Origin: Hahella ganghwensis DSM 17046
GTDB lineage: Bacteria; Pseudomonadota; Gammaproteobacteria; Pseudomonadales; Oleiphilaceae
Length of the DNA stretch: 49,142 nt
Direction of reading: 5' to 3'
Assembly: GCF_000376785.1 (NCBI RefSeq)
Contig: NZ_AQXX01000096.1
Coordinates: 1-49,142, forward strand
Shown: positions 8,036 through 16,296 of the stretch, in pieces
Numbering within the stretch: the stretch's first letter is position 1
How the letters are laid out: every line of letters begins with the position of its first letter
Program-made: the position numbers and the translations under genes
The notes under the pieces: model-generated
The model's database searches: none
Told to the model about the DNA's origin: nothing
What the model saw: only the letters and a program-made list of their open reading frames with translations

Positions 8036-9285
8036 CAAGATATCCTCATGGTAAAGAAATCACTCAAGCCATTTCGAATCACGTCTTGCAAAACTACATG
8101 CGTGTCTGCACCCACCGAAACCGTATTTTCCACTGCATTACCAAAGCCACTGATGAAATTAACGCCGTCAATCAGGCCATAGGTATTTGCTGTGTCATAC
8201 AAGGTAATTGGCAGCATGGGATAAGCGCCGTTGGTATCGCGAAATGTCGACGATTTGGAGTAAGGCCAGGCTTGAGGTTGAACCCAACTCCCGTCGTTTT
8301 TGCGCAGCTTGAGCGTGCTTCGGTTACCTTTGTAGGGCAGATTTACTGCGCTATCGGAATACCGAGTCGCGGAAGCTGATGGCAATGGAGCACCAATCAG
8401 TAAGGGATAGGGATACTGCTGGGGTGTTCCGAATGGCAGTATCTTCCCTGCGTAACAACTCAAATAGGCGGTATCCACTTTTGCAGAAATAATTACCCGC
8501 TGCCCATTGGCACTGAACCAGTATGGAATTGACTGATTCCACAAAGGTATCGCCATCGCTGACAGCGCCCCGGGTTGATCATCAAATTGCGCTGCGCCTA
8601 CAAACCCGGTACATCCGGTCACCGCAATGTTGTAATAGTCATTTGTCGGCCGATCGTAGAGCTGAAAATTGATGTAACACGGATCCAGTCCGGTCATTCC
8701 TGGCGCCTTGAACCAAACCGATGGCCGGCGTGCGTGATTGAAGTCTTGGTAAATCAGCCATTCGGGCAGAATCACTTGTTGGATGACAGTATTGGAAGTG
8801 TTCCCGCCGTTTGCAGACACAAAAATACGCCAGAAAGACTTGGGCCCAGGCGAAACACCGTCAATGGAGAACTCCCGGCTCTGATTATTACTCCAGGTCA
8901 CACCGGTGAAGGCTTTCCGGTCAGTCCAGTTGACTCCGTCATCGGACCACTGCAGTACAAAGTCGCGTGGGGATTGATTAGCGGTTGCGCTTCCTACCAG
9001 AGTTAGCCTGTCAATTTCAAAGGGCTCTACCATTTCCCAACTCAGCCAGCAATTCACTTGCTGACCGATTGCCGTAGCCCAACCGTTAGCATGAGAATGG
9101 TAAGGGCCTTTGAACGCAGCCCACGGTTCCCAATTAACGAGAAAGGAACTTGCGTCGATATCTGCCACGCCGGTGTGTCGCAATACCTCCCAGTTTTCGG
9201 CAGCACCTAATCCTTGGCTTAAAAAACTGACGAGCTTACTAAAAAGATCCACATGATTCGTGGCTGTACCAATTTCAAATGCCAT
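8035..9285 (-). CDS. Phage tail protein with discoidin-like domain, 416 aa
   Basis: The N-terminal 30 residues match the neighbouring tail protein. Residues about 40-180 look like an F5/8-type C (discoidin) beta-sandwich: FEIDRLTLVGSATANQSPRDF, WSDDGVNWTD, and SFWRIFVSANGGN, a fold that often binds carbohydrate. The C-terminal half is Trp/Tyr-rich without recognised motifs. It follows the tape measure gene, the usual place of distal tail or receptor-binding genes. The ATG at 9285 is preferred; a GTG at 9294 directly after the tape-measure stop is the alternative. Binding to a surface glycan is inferred. Confidence 0.65.
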   Translation of the reverse strand: MAFEIGTATNHVDLFSKLVSFLSQGLGAAENWEVLRHTGVADIDASSFLVNWEPWAAFKGPYHSHANGWATAIGQQVNCWLSWEMVEPFEIDRLTLVGSATANQSPRDFVLQWSDDGVNWTDRKAFTGVTWSNNQSREFSIDGVSPGPKSFWRIFVSANGGNTSNTVIQQVILPEWLIYQDFNHARRPSVWFKAPGMTGLDPCYINFQLYDRPTNDYYNIAVTGCTGFVGAAQFDDQPGALSAMAIPLWNQSIPYWFSANGQRVIISAKVDTAYLSCYAGKILPFGTPQQYPYPLLIGAPLPSASATRYSDSAVNLPYKGNRSTLKLRKNDGSWVQPQAWPYSKSSTFRDTNGAYPMLPITLYDTANTYGLIDGVNFISGFGNAVENTVSVGADTHVVLQDVIRNGLSDFFTMRIS

Positions 9286-9294
9286 AGAAAACAC

Positions 9295-12006
9295 TCAGCT
9301 GAGCACTTGCCGAACGGCGCCGGCATTGCGCTGCAAAATATTGAGAATGGTTTTTTCACCGGATGAGGAGTTGAGGTAGTCCGCCGCCATGGCCGGATCG
9401 ACCACGTTGACGATGCGCACCGCTTGGCCTTGGGATGCAGCCTGTGGCGGCGCATCCGGTACCAGTCCGCCGGCAGCAAATGCCAGAGTGTTGCCGGACA
9501 CGCGCGGACCCTGCGATAGCCCATTGAGCGATTGCAGAAAATCCACACCCACCCGTTTAACCGCCGCTGCGTTCATCACGAATTCACCCGCCGACAAACG
9601 TGCCGGTATGGAATCCGAAGTCGATGTGCCGGGGCCTGAAACCAAGCCGCCGGAGGCAAACTTCTTCACGTTACCGAGCAAGCCCATCACCGCCGCAACC
9701 ATGGCGATCATCGCCGCCACCGCGAGCACCGGCCCCACATAAGGAATCGAGGCTTGCGATGCGGCCGCGCCGGCACCGGCTTTAGCAGCATCCATCGAAA
9801 CAACGGCGGTGGTTTCAGCCGATTTCTGGGCGACCTTGGCGGTACTGGCCGCCGCATCCATCACCTGTTCCTGCTGCACAAAGCCGAGCTTGATGGCCAG
9901 CATCCGCGCCTGCATGGCGATCCATTGCTGAAACGGTTGGATAACCAACTGTTGCAGAAAGGCATCGGCCACTTGCTGAAAGATGCTGGCCAGCGCACTG
10001 CGCCAGGTCTGTGCGCCGGTGATCATGCCGTTCAGCGCCGAACCAAAGCTTTCGCCGATCCGGTTCCACAAAGGCGCCAGCTCATCCACTGCCAGCCGGG
10101 TACGTTCCAGCTCGTTGCGCCAGGCTTGCACCCGCACCACGGCATCAGGGCCGATGGCCTCGGCTGCTTGCTGCATCGAGGGCAACAAACGCTCCATTTC
10201 GGTAGCCGATTGCTGCTGAAGCAGCACGATCTGCTCTCGCGCCTGAGCTTCGGTCAAAAGCCCCGATTGTTGCTGAATGGCGATGGCTTCTTGAGCATTG
10301 CGCAGACGCTCAGTGACCAGCCGCCACTCTGCCTCCAAAGCACCGAGGTTTGCCTGCGCGGCTTTGACGTTTATCAGTTGGTCGATCAAGGCAATGCCAT
10401 CGGCATCGCCTTCGGCCAGCAGTCTTGCTTTCAAATCCTGGTAGCTGCGCTCAATCGCGCCAACCCGATCGCCGGCCGTTGTTTGCCCCGTGAGCTGTGC
10501 CAACTCTTGTCGCGCTTGGGACAAGGCATCCGCCAATTCGCGCTCCGCCTGTGCCGACGCTCGCGCATTGGTTTGCGCAATGGTGGCCCGGCGTTGATTG
10601 AGCGCAATTAGCTCGGCTTCGATCTTGGTGATTTCAGCACTGGCTTTAAGGCGATCACTGTCATCCGTTGCCGTGTTGGCGAGCTGTTGTTGCTCCGCCA
10701 GTTTGGTTCGGGTGCGAGTTAGCTCCGCATCCAGTTCCCGGGTTTCGATGTCGGTCTTTTCGGCATAGTACTCACCGATGGAGACCAGCCGATCTTCGAG
10801 TGCCAAATCCAGCGCTTGTGCCTGGTTGGCCAGTGACGCTTTCAATAACTTCAGTTCGGTGTCGGCCTGAACGGCTGCCAATGCGAGCCTTGCACTCGCT
10901 GTTCGTTCAGCGGAGCGATCATCCGGTGTCAGCTGCTCAATGATGCCGGTCGATGTTCCACCGGTTTCGGGGACAATCGCAGGCGGCGGTACCACGACAG
11001 GCGTTGCCTGACGCTCGAAAAGGTTGTCCCGAAAACGGGCGAGCTCATCAAGCTGCTCGACCAGATCGCCTTTCAGATCGGCCATGATGGCCTTGGCGCC
11101 CTGAAGGTCTCCGGACAAGGCCGTTGCCGCCGCAGCAAGACTGCCGCCAATGGCCTCACCCAAAGCAACGAAGTCTTTGCCTACCGTGGCCGCGCCCAGA
11201 GCCAGCGTCCTTAATACCAGCAAGATGCCATCAAGAATGGCGCGCAAGGTACCGCCTTGTTTGGCTGACTCGACCATGCCCAATGCCATATCGTTCATGG
11301 CAGGCAAAAAGGCTTCGATGATGCGATTGCCAATGGCGGAAACTGCCATACGGATTTTCGCTAGGGCATCATTAAATACTTCGGCCTGAACGGCGGTATC
11401 GCCACCCAACTGAAGGCCAAGGGAAACCAATTCTTCCGACAGCGCTTCAACACCATCCCGCCCTTGGTTCAAGAACGGGATCAGGTCGGCACCGGACTTG
11501 CCGAACAGCTCTACCGCGATCGCGGTTTTCTCAGCGCCATCCGGCAAGCTCTGGAAACGTTCAGCCAGATCCAGCAAGACCTGATCAGTGGCTCGCAGTG
11601 AGCCATCCTGATTTTGAAAGGCAACGCCGACCGCTGCAAAACTGCGCACCGCATCGTCGGTACCGGTCGCAGCCTCCAGCATCCGCGTGGCCAACTTGCG
11701 CAGACCGCCTTCAAACTTCTCCGCAGAAACACCGGAAAGCTCCGCGACTGGAATCAGCGTTGATAGTGACTCAACAGTGATCCCCACTCGCTGGGACAAC
11801 TTGGACAGGGAGTCAGCCGAATCCAGCGAGGACTTTACCAACGCACCGAGGCCTGCGGCTGATACGGCCAGCCCCAACGTACCCAACAAACCATTAATGG
11901 AACGCGCCGCATTGCCAAGATCGCCGAGGTTACGCTTGATGGAATCAAAGGCACCCCGCGTCTGATCGACAGCGGTGATCAGCAGTTGGGCTCGGTTGTT
12001 TGCCAT
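9295..12006 (-). CDS. Tail tape measure protein
   Basis: 903 residues, close to the size of lambda gpH. It begins with ANNRAQLLITAVDQTRGAFDSIKRN, then an Ala/Gly-rich hydrophobic region (about 35-60), the conserved SLDSADSLSKLSQRVGI segment, and long coiled-coil stretches in the middle (residues 330-620). A hydrophobic Ala/Val/Met segment lies near 760-790. The end contains SAGEFVMNAAAVKRVGVDFL, typical of these proteins. It sets tail length and passes into the host envelope during DNA entry. The start overlaps the stop of the upstream gene by 1 base. Confidence 0.95.
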   Translation of the reverse strand: MANNRAQLLITAVDQTRGAFDSIKRNLGDLGNAARSINGLLGTLGLAVSAAGLGALVKSSLDSADSLSKLSQRVGITVESLSTLIPVAELSGVSAEKFEGGLRKLATRMLEAATGTDDAVRSFAAVGVAFQNQDGSLRATDQVLLDLAERFQSLPDGAEKTAIAVELFGKSGADLIPFLNQGRDGVEALSEELVSLGLQLGGDTAVQAEVFNDALAKIRMAVSAIGNRIIEAFLPAMNDMALGMVESAKQGGTLRAILDGILLVLRTLALGAATVGKDFVALGEAIGGSLAAAATALSGDLQGAKAIMADLKGDLVEQLDELARFRDNLFERQATPVVVPPPAIVPETGGTSTGIIEQLTPDDRSAERTASARLALAAVQADTELKLLKASLANQAQALDLALEDRLVSIGEYYAEKTDIETRELDAELTRTRTKLAEQQQLANTATDDSDRLKASAEITKIEAELIALNQRRATIAQTNARASAQAERELADALSQARQELAQLTGQTTAGDRVGAIERSYQDLKARLLAEGDADGIALIDQLINVKAAQANLGALEAEWRLVTERLRNAQEAIAIQQQSGLLTEAQAREQIVLLQQQSATEMERLLPSMQQAAEAIGPDAVVRVQAWRNELERTRLAVDELAPLWNRIGESFGSALNGMITGAQTWRSALASIFQQVADAFLQQLVIQPFQQWIAMQARMLAIKLGFVQQEQVMDAAASTAKVAQKSAETTAVVSMDAAKAGAGAAASQASIPYVGPVLAVAAMIAMVAAVMGLLGNVKKFASGGLVSGPGTSTSDSIPARLSAGEFVMNAAAVKRVGVDFLQSLNGLSQGPRVSGNTLAFAAGGLVPDAPPQAASQGQAVRIVNVVDPAMAADYLNSSSGEKTILNILQRNAGAVRQVLS

Positions 12007-12647
12007 CAGGTTTTCGCCAGTTCTCGTTCGATTGCTTTAATGAGTTGCGGCATAGCGCGCTTTACGCTGCCAGCCAGATCCAGTCGCCGCTTGAGTTTGA
12101 CCGATTTCACCAACACCGCGATCGGGATTTCCTGACCGCGTTGCAGCCGCTTGGCGCCAGTACGAGTGCGCTCGGCTCGCTTGAAACGCGACAGTTGGCT
12201 GTTGTTTTCCCGGATGTTTTCGGCCATCAAGAAGACCAAACCGTTTTTCTGAATGAAATAGGCATTGCCCGAGCGCATCAGTCCATCCACGACCTTCCGA
12301 AAACGCTTCGGCCCAATCCGCCCCGGCAGTAACGGAATAAGCAAGTTGCCGGGGACAACACCGCCTTTCTCGTGAATACCCAACCATGGGATCTTGCTGC
12401 CGATCTTTAATGCTGGCAGGCGTTCAGGCTTCTTATCGATTACCTTGCTTTGCATGGAGGAAACAAAGCTTGCCTTTTGAACCTTAAAGGCACTGCGCAT
12501 CTGGCTGCGCGCCGCGTCTCGAACATCGAGGCCACCGCTTTGCATGCCACGCTTCACTGCGTCACGAATGGCTTTGCGTTTGGCGGTCGACCAGGCATTG
12601 AGTTGGCTGGGATTAAATAGCCCGGAGGCCTGCAAATTAACGCGCAC
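12006..12647 (-). CDS. Basic phage tail-module protein (DUF6441-like), 213 aa
   Basis: Strongly basic. It reads VRVNLQASGLFNPSQLN from a GTG at 12647, supported by AGGAG seven bases upstream and by the 11-base overlap with the small gene before it; the longer in-frame extension to 12707 would run through that gene. Residues 35-80 (KRGMQSGGLDVRDAARSQMRS) and the later KRFRKVVDGLMRSG resemble the DUF6441 phage proteins found before tape measure genes. Function unknown; probably tail assembly. Confidence 0.68.
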   Translation of the reverse strand: MRVNLQASGLFNPSQLNAWSTAKRKAIRDAVKRGMQSGGLDVRDAARSQMRSAFKVQKASFVSSMQSKVIDKKPERLPALKIGSKIPWLGIHEKGGVVPGNLLIPLLPGRIGPKRFRKVVDGLMRSGNAYFIQKNGLVFLMAENIRENNSQLSRFKRAERTRTGAKRLQRGQEIPIAVLVKSVKLKRRLDLAGSVKRAMPQLIKAIERELAKT

Positions 12648-12807
12648 GATCCAGCTCCTGTTGTAAGCGTTCGATGGAACGTCGATCACCCTGGGCACCA
12701 ACCGCAAGGAGGGTCAGTTGCAGGCTTGCCTGCTCAAACTCCAACTGCAGATCGGCTTCGAGGTAAGCGCTAAGCTGCGCCAGTGTGTAGTTCAGAATGT
12801 CGGGCAT
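12637..12807 (-). CDS. Small tail assembly protein (gpT-like position), 56 aa
   Basis: Reads MPDILNYTLAQLSAYLEADL and ends QQELDRAR. It sits between the tail chaperone and the gene before the tape measure, where lambda encodes the T extension of gpG. The frame stays open upstream of the ATG through AIQRLIRSGHR, overlapping the end of the chaperone gene, so it could be made either from its own start or as a frameshift extension of the chaperone. No clear heptameric slip site was seen. It is a mostly helical, acidic small protein. Confidence 0.6.
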   Translation of the reverse strand: MPDILNYTLAQLSAYLEADLQLEFEQASLQLTLLAVGAQGDRRSIERLQQELDRAR

Positions 12808-12824
12808 GCGATGCCCCGAACGGA

Positions 12825-13226
12825 TCAGCCGTTGGATGGCAAGATGCCAGCCAGACGATCGTTGATCTGTGTGTTGATTCGGCCGGCGGCCTGCTGCAGT
12901 GTCGGCACCACCCGTTGCACAAAAAAATCGGCATTCACCTCAAACAGTGCCGTGGCCAAAGTGACGGCATCGTCCAAGGACAATGCTTCCACCCAGTCTT
13001 GCGGTTTACGGGCAGCAATCGCGATTGCCGCTAACAGGCTGTCGCCGTGTTGGGTAACGATGGCCAACCAATCGATCTGATCTGCCATCAACTGATCACT
13101 GAACGGTTTGATTGCCGACAGGATTTTTGGAATCTCACCCACGCGAATGGGTGAGATAACCAGCGTCTCATCGGCGATTGTCAGGTCTGTTGGCTGTGCG
13201 CCAAAGGCATCAAATTCAGACATCAC
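12825..13226 (-). CDS. Tail assembly chaperone (gpG-like)
   Basis: 133 residues, acidic and helical, encoded directly after the tail tube gene. Features include TLVISPIRVGEIPKILSAI at the start, a core helix with ALSLDDAVTLATALFEVNADFF, and the end ILPSNG. This size, position and pattern match the first tail chaperone of siphoviruses, which binds the tape measure protein during assembly. Two Met codons (13226 and 13223) are possible starts. Confidence 0.78.
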   Translation of the reverse strand: MMSEFDAFGAQPTDLTIADETLVISPIRVGEIPKILSAIKPFSDQLMADQIDWLAIVTQHGDSLLAAIAIAARKPQDWVEALSLDDAVTLATALFEVNADFFVQRVVPTLQQAAGRINTQINDRLAGILPSNG

Positions 13227-13231
13227 TCACC

Positions 13232-13984
13232 TCACAACAACACGATGCGGCCGAACTGGCCGAGATCGCCAGCGGCAGGTTTCAGGGTGTCAGCCAATAC
13301 CTGACCGGACAGCTCAAACTTCAACAATTCATCGGTGATAACCGACAGCTCCTTGGCGGGGTTGATGGCCACCCGATAAAGGTCAATGACAACCTCGCGG
13401 TTGCTGTCGGCGGTGTTGAGTCCTTCGAAACGGATCCAACGTTCCGGCAACGGCTGCGTGAACATAGCAGTACTCTGTGCAGCCCCGTAGGCATAGTCAG
13501 CCTTGAACGGCTCAACATAAGGGCCACCGGTGGTGATGTCATTGATCAGCAGAGAGCCGTGTTTGGCGTTCAACTGATATTGCGACGCTGGCAGGGTCTT
13601 GGGCGTTGGGCTGGAATCTTTGATAACCACCGACGAGACGTTTTGTTTGGCCAGTAAATACAGACTGCCCGTCGCCATAGGTGTAGCCAGCGTTTCATTG
13701 GTGACGGTGCCGCTCACTTGATCCGTGGTGGTGCCGTAGAGTGCCAGCCCAAGGTTAATCGCGATCAGTTCTTCCAGGGTGCAGGAGAACTCACCTTTTT
13801 TGGTTTTGATTAACTGCAGGTCAGTCAGTCGTTGGCCGCTAGTCGACTCCTGGTGTTCCAGTGTTTCCACCGATAACGACACTTTCAGTTCAGGCACGTT
13901 GCCAACAAAGTTCAATCCCAGCGGATTGCCATTGCTATCGCGGGCGCCGATATACACGCGCCCCTGTCCAGAGAAATACGCCAT
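13232..13984 (-). CDS. Major tail tube protein
   Basis: 250 residues starting AYFSGQGRVYIGARDSNGNPLG, followed by beta-rich segments (VPELKVSLSVETLEHQES, KKGEFSCTLEELIAINLGLALYG). This is the usual pattern of phage tail tube proteins that stack as hexamers around the tape measure. It lies between the tail terminator region and the chaperone genes, as in lambda gpV. Start ATG at 13984 with GGAGACTAACC just before it. Confidence 0.88.
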   Translation of the reverse strand: MAYFSGQGRVYIGARDSNGNPLGLNFVGNVPELKVSLSVETLEHQESTSGQRLTDLQLIKTKKGEFSCTLEELIAINLGLALYGTTTDQVSGTVTNETLATPMATGSLYLLAKQNVSSVVIKDSSPTPKTLPASQYQLNAKHGSLLINDITTGGPYVEPFKADYAYGAAQSTAMFTQPLPERWIRFEGLNTADSNREVVIDLYRVAINPAKELSVITDELLKFELSGQVLADTLKPAAGDLGQFGRIVLL

Positions 13985-13986
13985 GG

Positions 13987-14166
13987 TTAGTCTCCTTTAC
14001 GAGTAAGGGCGGATGATTTCGGTTGCGTGGATTCGGTTGCATCAATGGCACGAGCCACACCTTGGGCGATCAGCCACTGGGCTGTTGGCTCATCAAGGTC
14101 CAGTTCTGCATCCACAGGGTGAGCCGCACCGGCGTGGGTATGGGGTTTTAACAAGATTATTTGCAT
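13987..14166 (-). CDS. Small phage protein of the tail/head junction region, 59 aa
   Basis: Reads MQIILLKPHTHAGAAHPVDA, then a segment ending in TAQWLIAQGVARAIDA and a short polar tail. Small proteins with this layout (L-x-P-H-x-H-A-G, then an acidic region and W-L-x-x-x-G-V-A) are encoded before tail tube genes in related prophages and have been grouped as a DUF of unknown function. The stop is 2 bases before the tail tube ATG, and the gene before ends 8 bases upstream, so it is part of the operon. Confidence 0.72.
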   Translation of the reverse strand: MQIILLKPHTHAGAAHPVDAELDLDEPTAQWLIAQGVARAIDATESTQPKSSALTRKGD

Positions 14167-14173
14167 AAAGGGT

Positions 14174-14599
14174 TTATCCCGTTTGGGTCAGGTCGTTGCT
14201 CAGGGTTCGATAGCGGATTTCAAAACGCGCCGGTATGGCGACTGCCGTGTTATCCGCATCCTCCACATCCCACTCACAATCGAGCTGAGTAATGCCGAGG
14301 CAAAGGCCGCCGAGATTGGCGTCAAACAACAACGCTCGATGCGCCTCAACGATCAGTTGGTCGGCGGTATCGAAGGCGTTGTCATCGCGAGCGATAGCTA
14401 CCAAACGCAGTGTTAATGCGCGATCCATCACGCCGTTGGCGTTGGCGGCAATGCCATCGCCTTCGGCAAACATCAGTAGTGCCGGACTGGCTTCACGTGT
14501 CACCGGCGCCACTGGCATGCGCAACACCGGAACGGGAGCGACTGCGTTGGTTAGACGCAGCACAATCTCCCGTAAGACTTGCTCACGGATTGAGAACAT
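14174..14599 (-). CDS. Tail terminator / minor tail protein (gpU-like position)
   Basis: 141 residues. The N-terminal helix MFSIREQVLREIVLRLTNAV precedes alternating strands (PALLMFAEGDGIAAN, RALTLRLVAIARDDNAFD) and an end containing ARFEIRYRTLSNDLTQTG. This alpha/beta pattern and the position just before the tail tube gene fit tail terminator proteins, which cap the finished tail and dock it to the head. Assignment rests on position and fold pattern, not on a diagnostic motif. Confidence 0.7.
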   Translation of the reverse strand: MFSIREQVLREIVLRLTNAVAPVPVLRMPVAPVTREASPALLMFAEGDGIAANANGVMDRALTLRLVAIARDDNAFDTADQLIVEAHRALLFDANLGGLCLGITQLDCEWDVEDADNTAVAIPARFEIRYRTLSNDLTQTG

Positions 14600-14617
14600 A
14601 GAGATTCCTGTATTGAT

Positions 14618-14938
14618 TTAGCGTTGAGAAAGGCTGGCGCGACATTCGGTGCCGTCAGCGATGACGCGGATATCCCGCACCTGATAGCTCGTTCCATTGA
14701 TGTCGACCAGATCGCCAATGGCGAGTGTCAACCAACTGGCTGGGTAGTCGATTTGATAGTCACGCGACAGGGCAAAGCCATCCAGTACGGTTTCTTCTGG
14801 AGACCGAAAAGAGCAATACACCGAGCTGCCATTGACATGAACCTGAGTGAGCAAACCAGCACGTTGCGCGGATTGGTAAAAGTCCTCGATGCGCACCGTT
14901 ACACCGTCAACTTGATCAACACACCCGGGCGATGACAC
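14618..14938 (-). CDS. Head-tail joining protein (gpFII-like)
   Basis: Up to 106 residues. The C-terminal half (YPASWLTLAIGDLVDINGTSYQVRDI) has the beta pattern with a Gly-Asp turn seen in FII-type connectors. The first 14 codons overlap the end of the capsid gene in another frame; a GTG at 14896 (reading VRIEDFYQSAQRAG) is an equally likely start and would remove most of the overlap. It follows the major capsid gene, the lambda position of FI/FII. Confidence 0.68.
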   Translation of the reverse strand: MSSPGCVDQVDGVTVRIEDFYQSAQRAGLLTQVHVNGSSVYCSFRSPEETVLDGFALSRDYQIDYPASWLTLAIGDLVDINGTSYQVRDIRVIADGTECRASLSQR

Positions 14939-15900
14939 ATCGGCAAGGGGTTAGACTGGGTATGCAGGTCGGTACCGCGATCAAACTTGCGAGGTTCCTG
15001 TTTGGCATACACCGGCTGTCCCAAGGTGTTCACCGTTTCGTTGAAATCCGCAGGCGCAAAATAGGTACCAAAGGTATCTACAGTGCCGATCGGGAAAGCA
15101 TGAGCTTCACCCGCTGCAATGAAGCGGCGAGCCGTACCGTTGATGTCGGTAGCCTGACCGCGATACTCCTCAAAGGTAATGCCCGCGTAGGTGAAACCAC
15201 GGCGCACATCGTTGATAAGAACAGCCCCTTGTTGCCAGTTTTCGAATGCCTTCTCGACCTTGGCGTGCCCCGTCAGCGCGGCGAAGAACTCCGGTGAGCA
15301 CAAGCAGTGCACACCGCTCATAAACTCCCCTTTAAGGTTGTCCTCAATGGCAGCCAGTGTTGCCAGGCATTTGGCTTTGACGTTGGTGCCTGCGGTGCCC
15401 AGGTCGTAGGCAATGGTTTGCGCCGTAATGCCAAACTCATCAAACAGGTTGTAAAGCACTGAACCGTCGGCATCCAGAATGACGCCTTTCAGCGCGCCCA
15501 TGCGCAGATGCTCCAGCGTGATCGCATGCTTGTTGCGCATGGTTTCCAGATGACGTGCGATGACGCCCGCGATGGCTTCGGTTTCGGTTTCCGAGCCAAA
15601 GGCGCGAATGCCCTGGACTTCCTCTGGTAACACCACATCATCGTGGGGGATGTGTGGGATCACGAAAGAGCGTACCTTCCGCTTGCCGCGAGTACCCACC
15701 GAACCGGGTGCTCCCGGTGGCAAGGTCGGTAGCAGATTCAGTACGCCGTTCATTTCTTCCACGATGATCTGGCGTTGGCGTACCGGCTTGGCCGGCATCA
15801 GGCCCAGATCTTCAATGCGCCCATAACGGTTAGGCAGAATATTGATTGCTGCCGTCAATGCAGCCATCGAGAACGCAGGATTGGTAAATGGGTTTTGCAT
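14899..15900 (-). CDS. Major capsid protein (gpE family)
   Basis: 333 residues, similar in size to lambda gpE (341). Family features include AINILPNRYGRIEDLGL near the N-terminus, a central region with TETEAIAGVIARHLETMRN, and the end DRGTDLHTQSNPLPMCHRPG, the C-terminal pattern of the phage_cap_E family. It forms the icosahedral shell (HK97 fold) and follows the decoration protein gene. It appears intact. Confidence 0.95.
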   Translation of the reverse strand: MQNPFTNPAFSMAALTAAINILPNRYGRIEDLGLMPAKPVRQRQIIVEEMNGVLNLLPTLPPGAPGSVGTRGKRKVRSFVIPHIPHDDVVLPEEVQGIRAFGSETETEAIAGVIARHLETMRNKHAITLEHLRMGALKGVILDADGSVLYNLFDEFGITAQTIAYDLGTAGTNVKAKCLATLAAIEDNLKGEFMSGVHCLCSPEFFAALTGHAKVEKAFENWQQGAVLINDVRRGFTYAGITFEEYRGQATDINGTARRFIAAGEAHAFPIGTVDTFGTYFAPADFNETVNTLGQPVYAKQEPRKFDRGTDLHTQSNPLPMCHRPGVLIKLTV

Positions 15901-15915
15901 GATGAAGGTCCTCGA

Positions 15916-16293
15916 TTAAGCGGCCGCGCGAATGAGCACGCCGAGAGTTTTAAGTTGTGAGATAGCAGTCGCTTGCTCAGCAGCGGTAATACCCGCCGGC
16001 CAGATGATTGCGGCGCTGGCCACAATTGCGTGACGGGCGATCAGTAGTGCATCGTCGACATCGATCAGCGTGGCATCCACATCCGTCGCCAAAACACCAA
16101 TGGCAACCTCAGTCCCGTCGGTTGCTGTTGGATCCAGCGCGTGCAGTTTGTTGGTGGCGGATTCAAGGCCAACCACAGTGCCAAGACTGAGTTGCTGTCC
16201 AGCCGCAACCGTCGCTAGATCGCGTGAATAGAGATTGGGCGCCTCATACTTGAGCAGGTCGCCTAGGTTGTTGGGTTCTTGTAGTACGGGCAT
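15916..16293 (-). CDS. Head decoration protein (gpD-like)
   Basis: 125 residues with the decoration protein pattern: LLKYEAPNLYSRDLATVAAGQ at the start, then TEVAIGVLATDVDAT and ARHAIVASAAIIWP, ending QLKTLGVLIRAA. It should stabilise the expanded capsid as surface trimers. It lies between the protease/scaffold gene and the capsid gene, the same order as lambda C-Nu3-D-E. Confidence 0.92.
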   Translation of the reverse strand: MPVLQEPNNLGDLLKYEAPNLYSRDLATVAAGQQLSLGTVVGLESATNKLHALDPTATDGTEVAIGVLATDVDATLIDVDDALLIARHAIVASAAIIWPAGITAAEQATAISQLKTLGVLIRAAA

Positions 16294-16296
16294 GGT

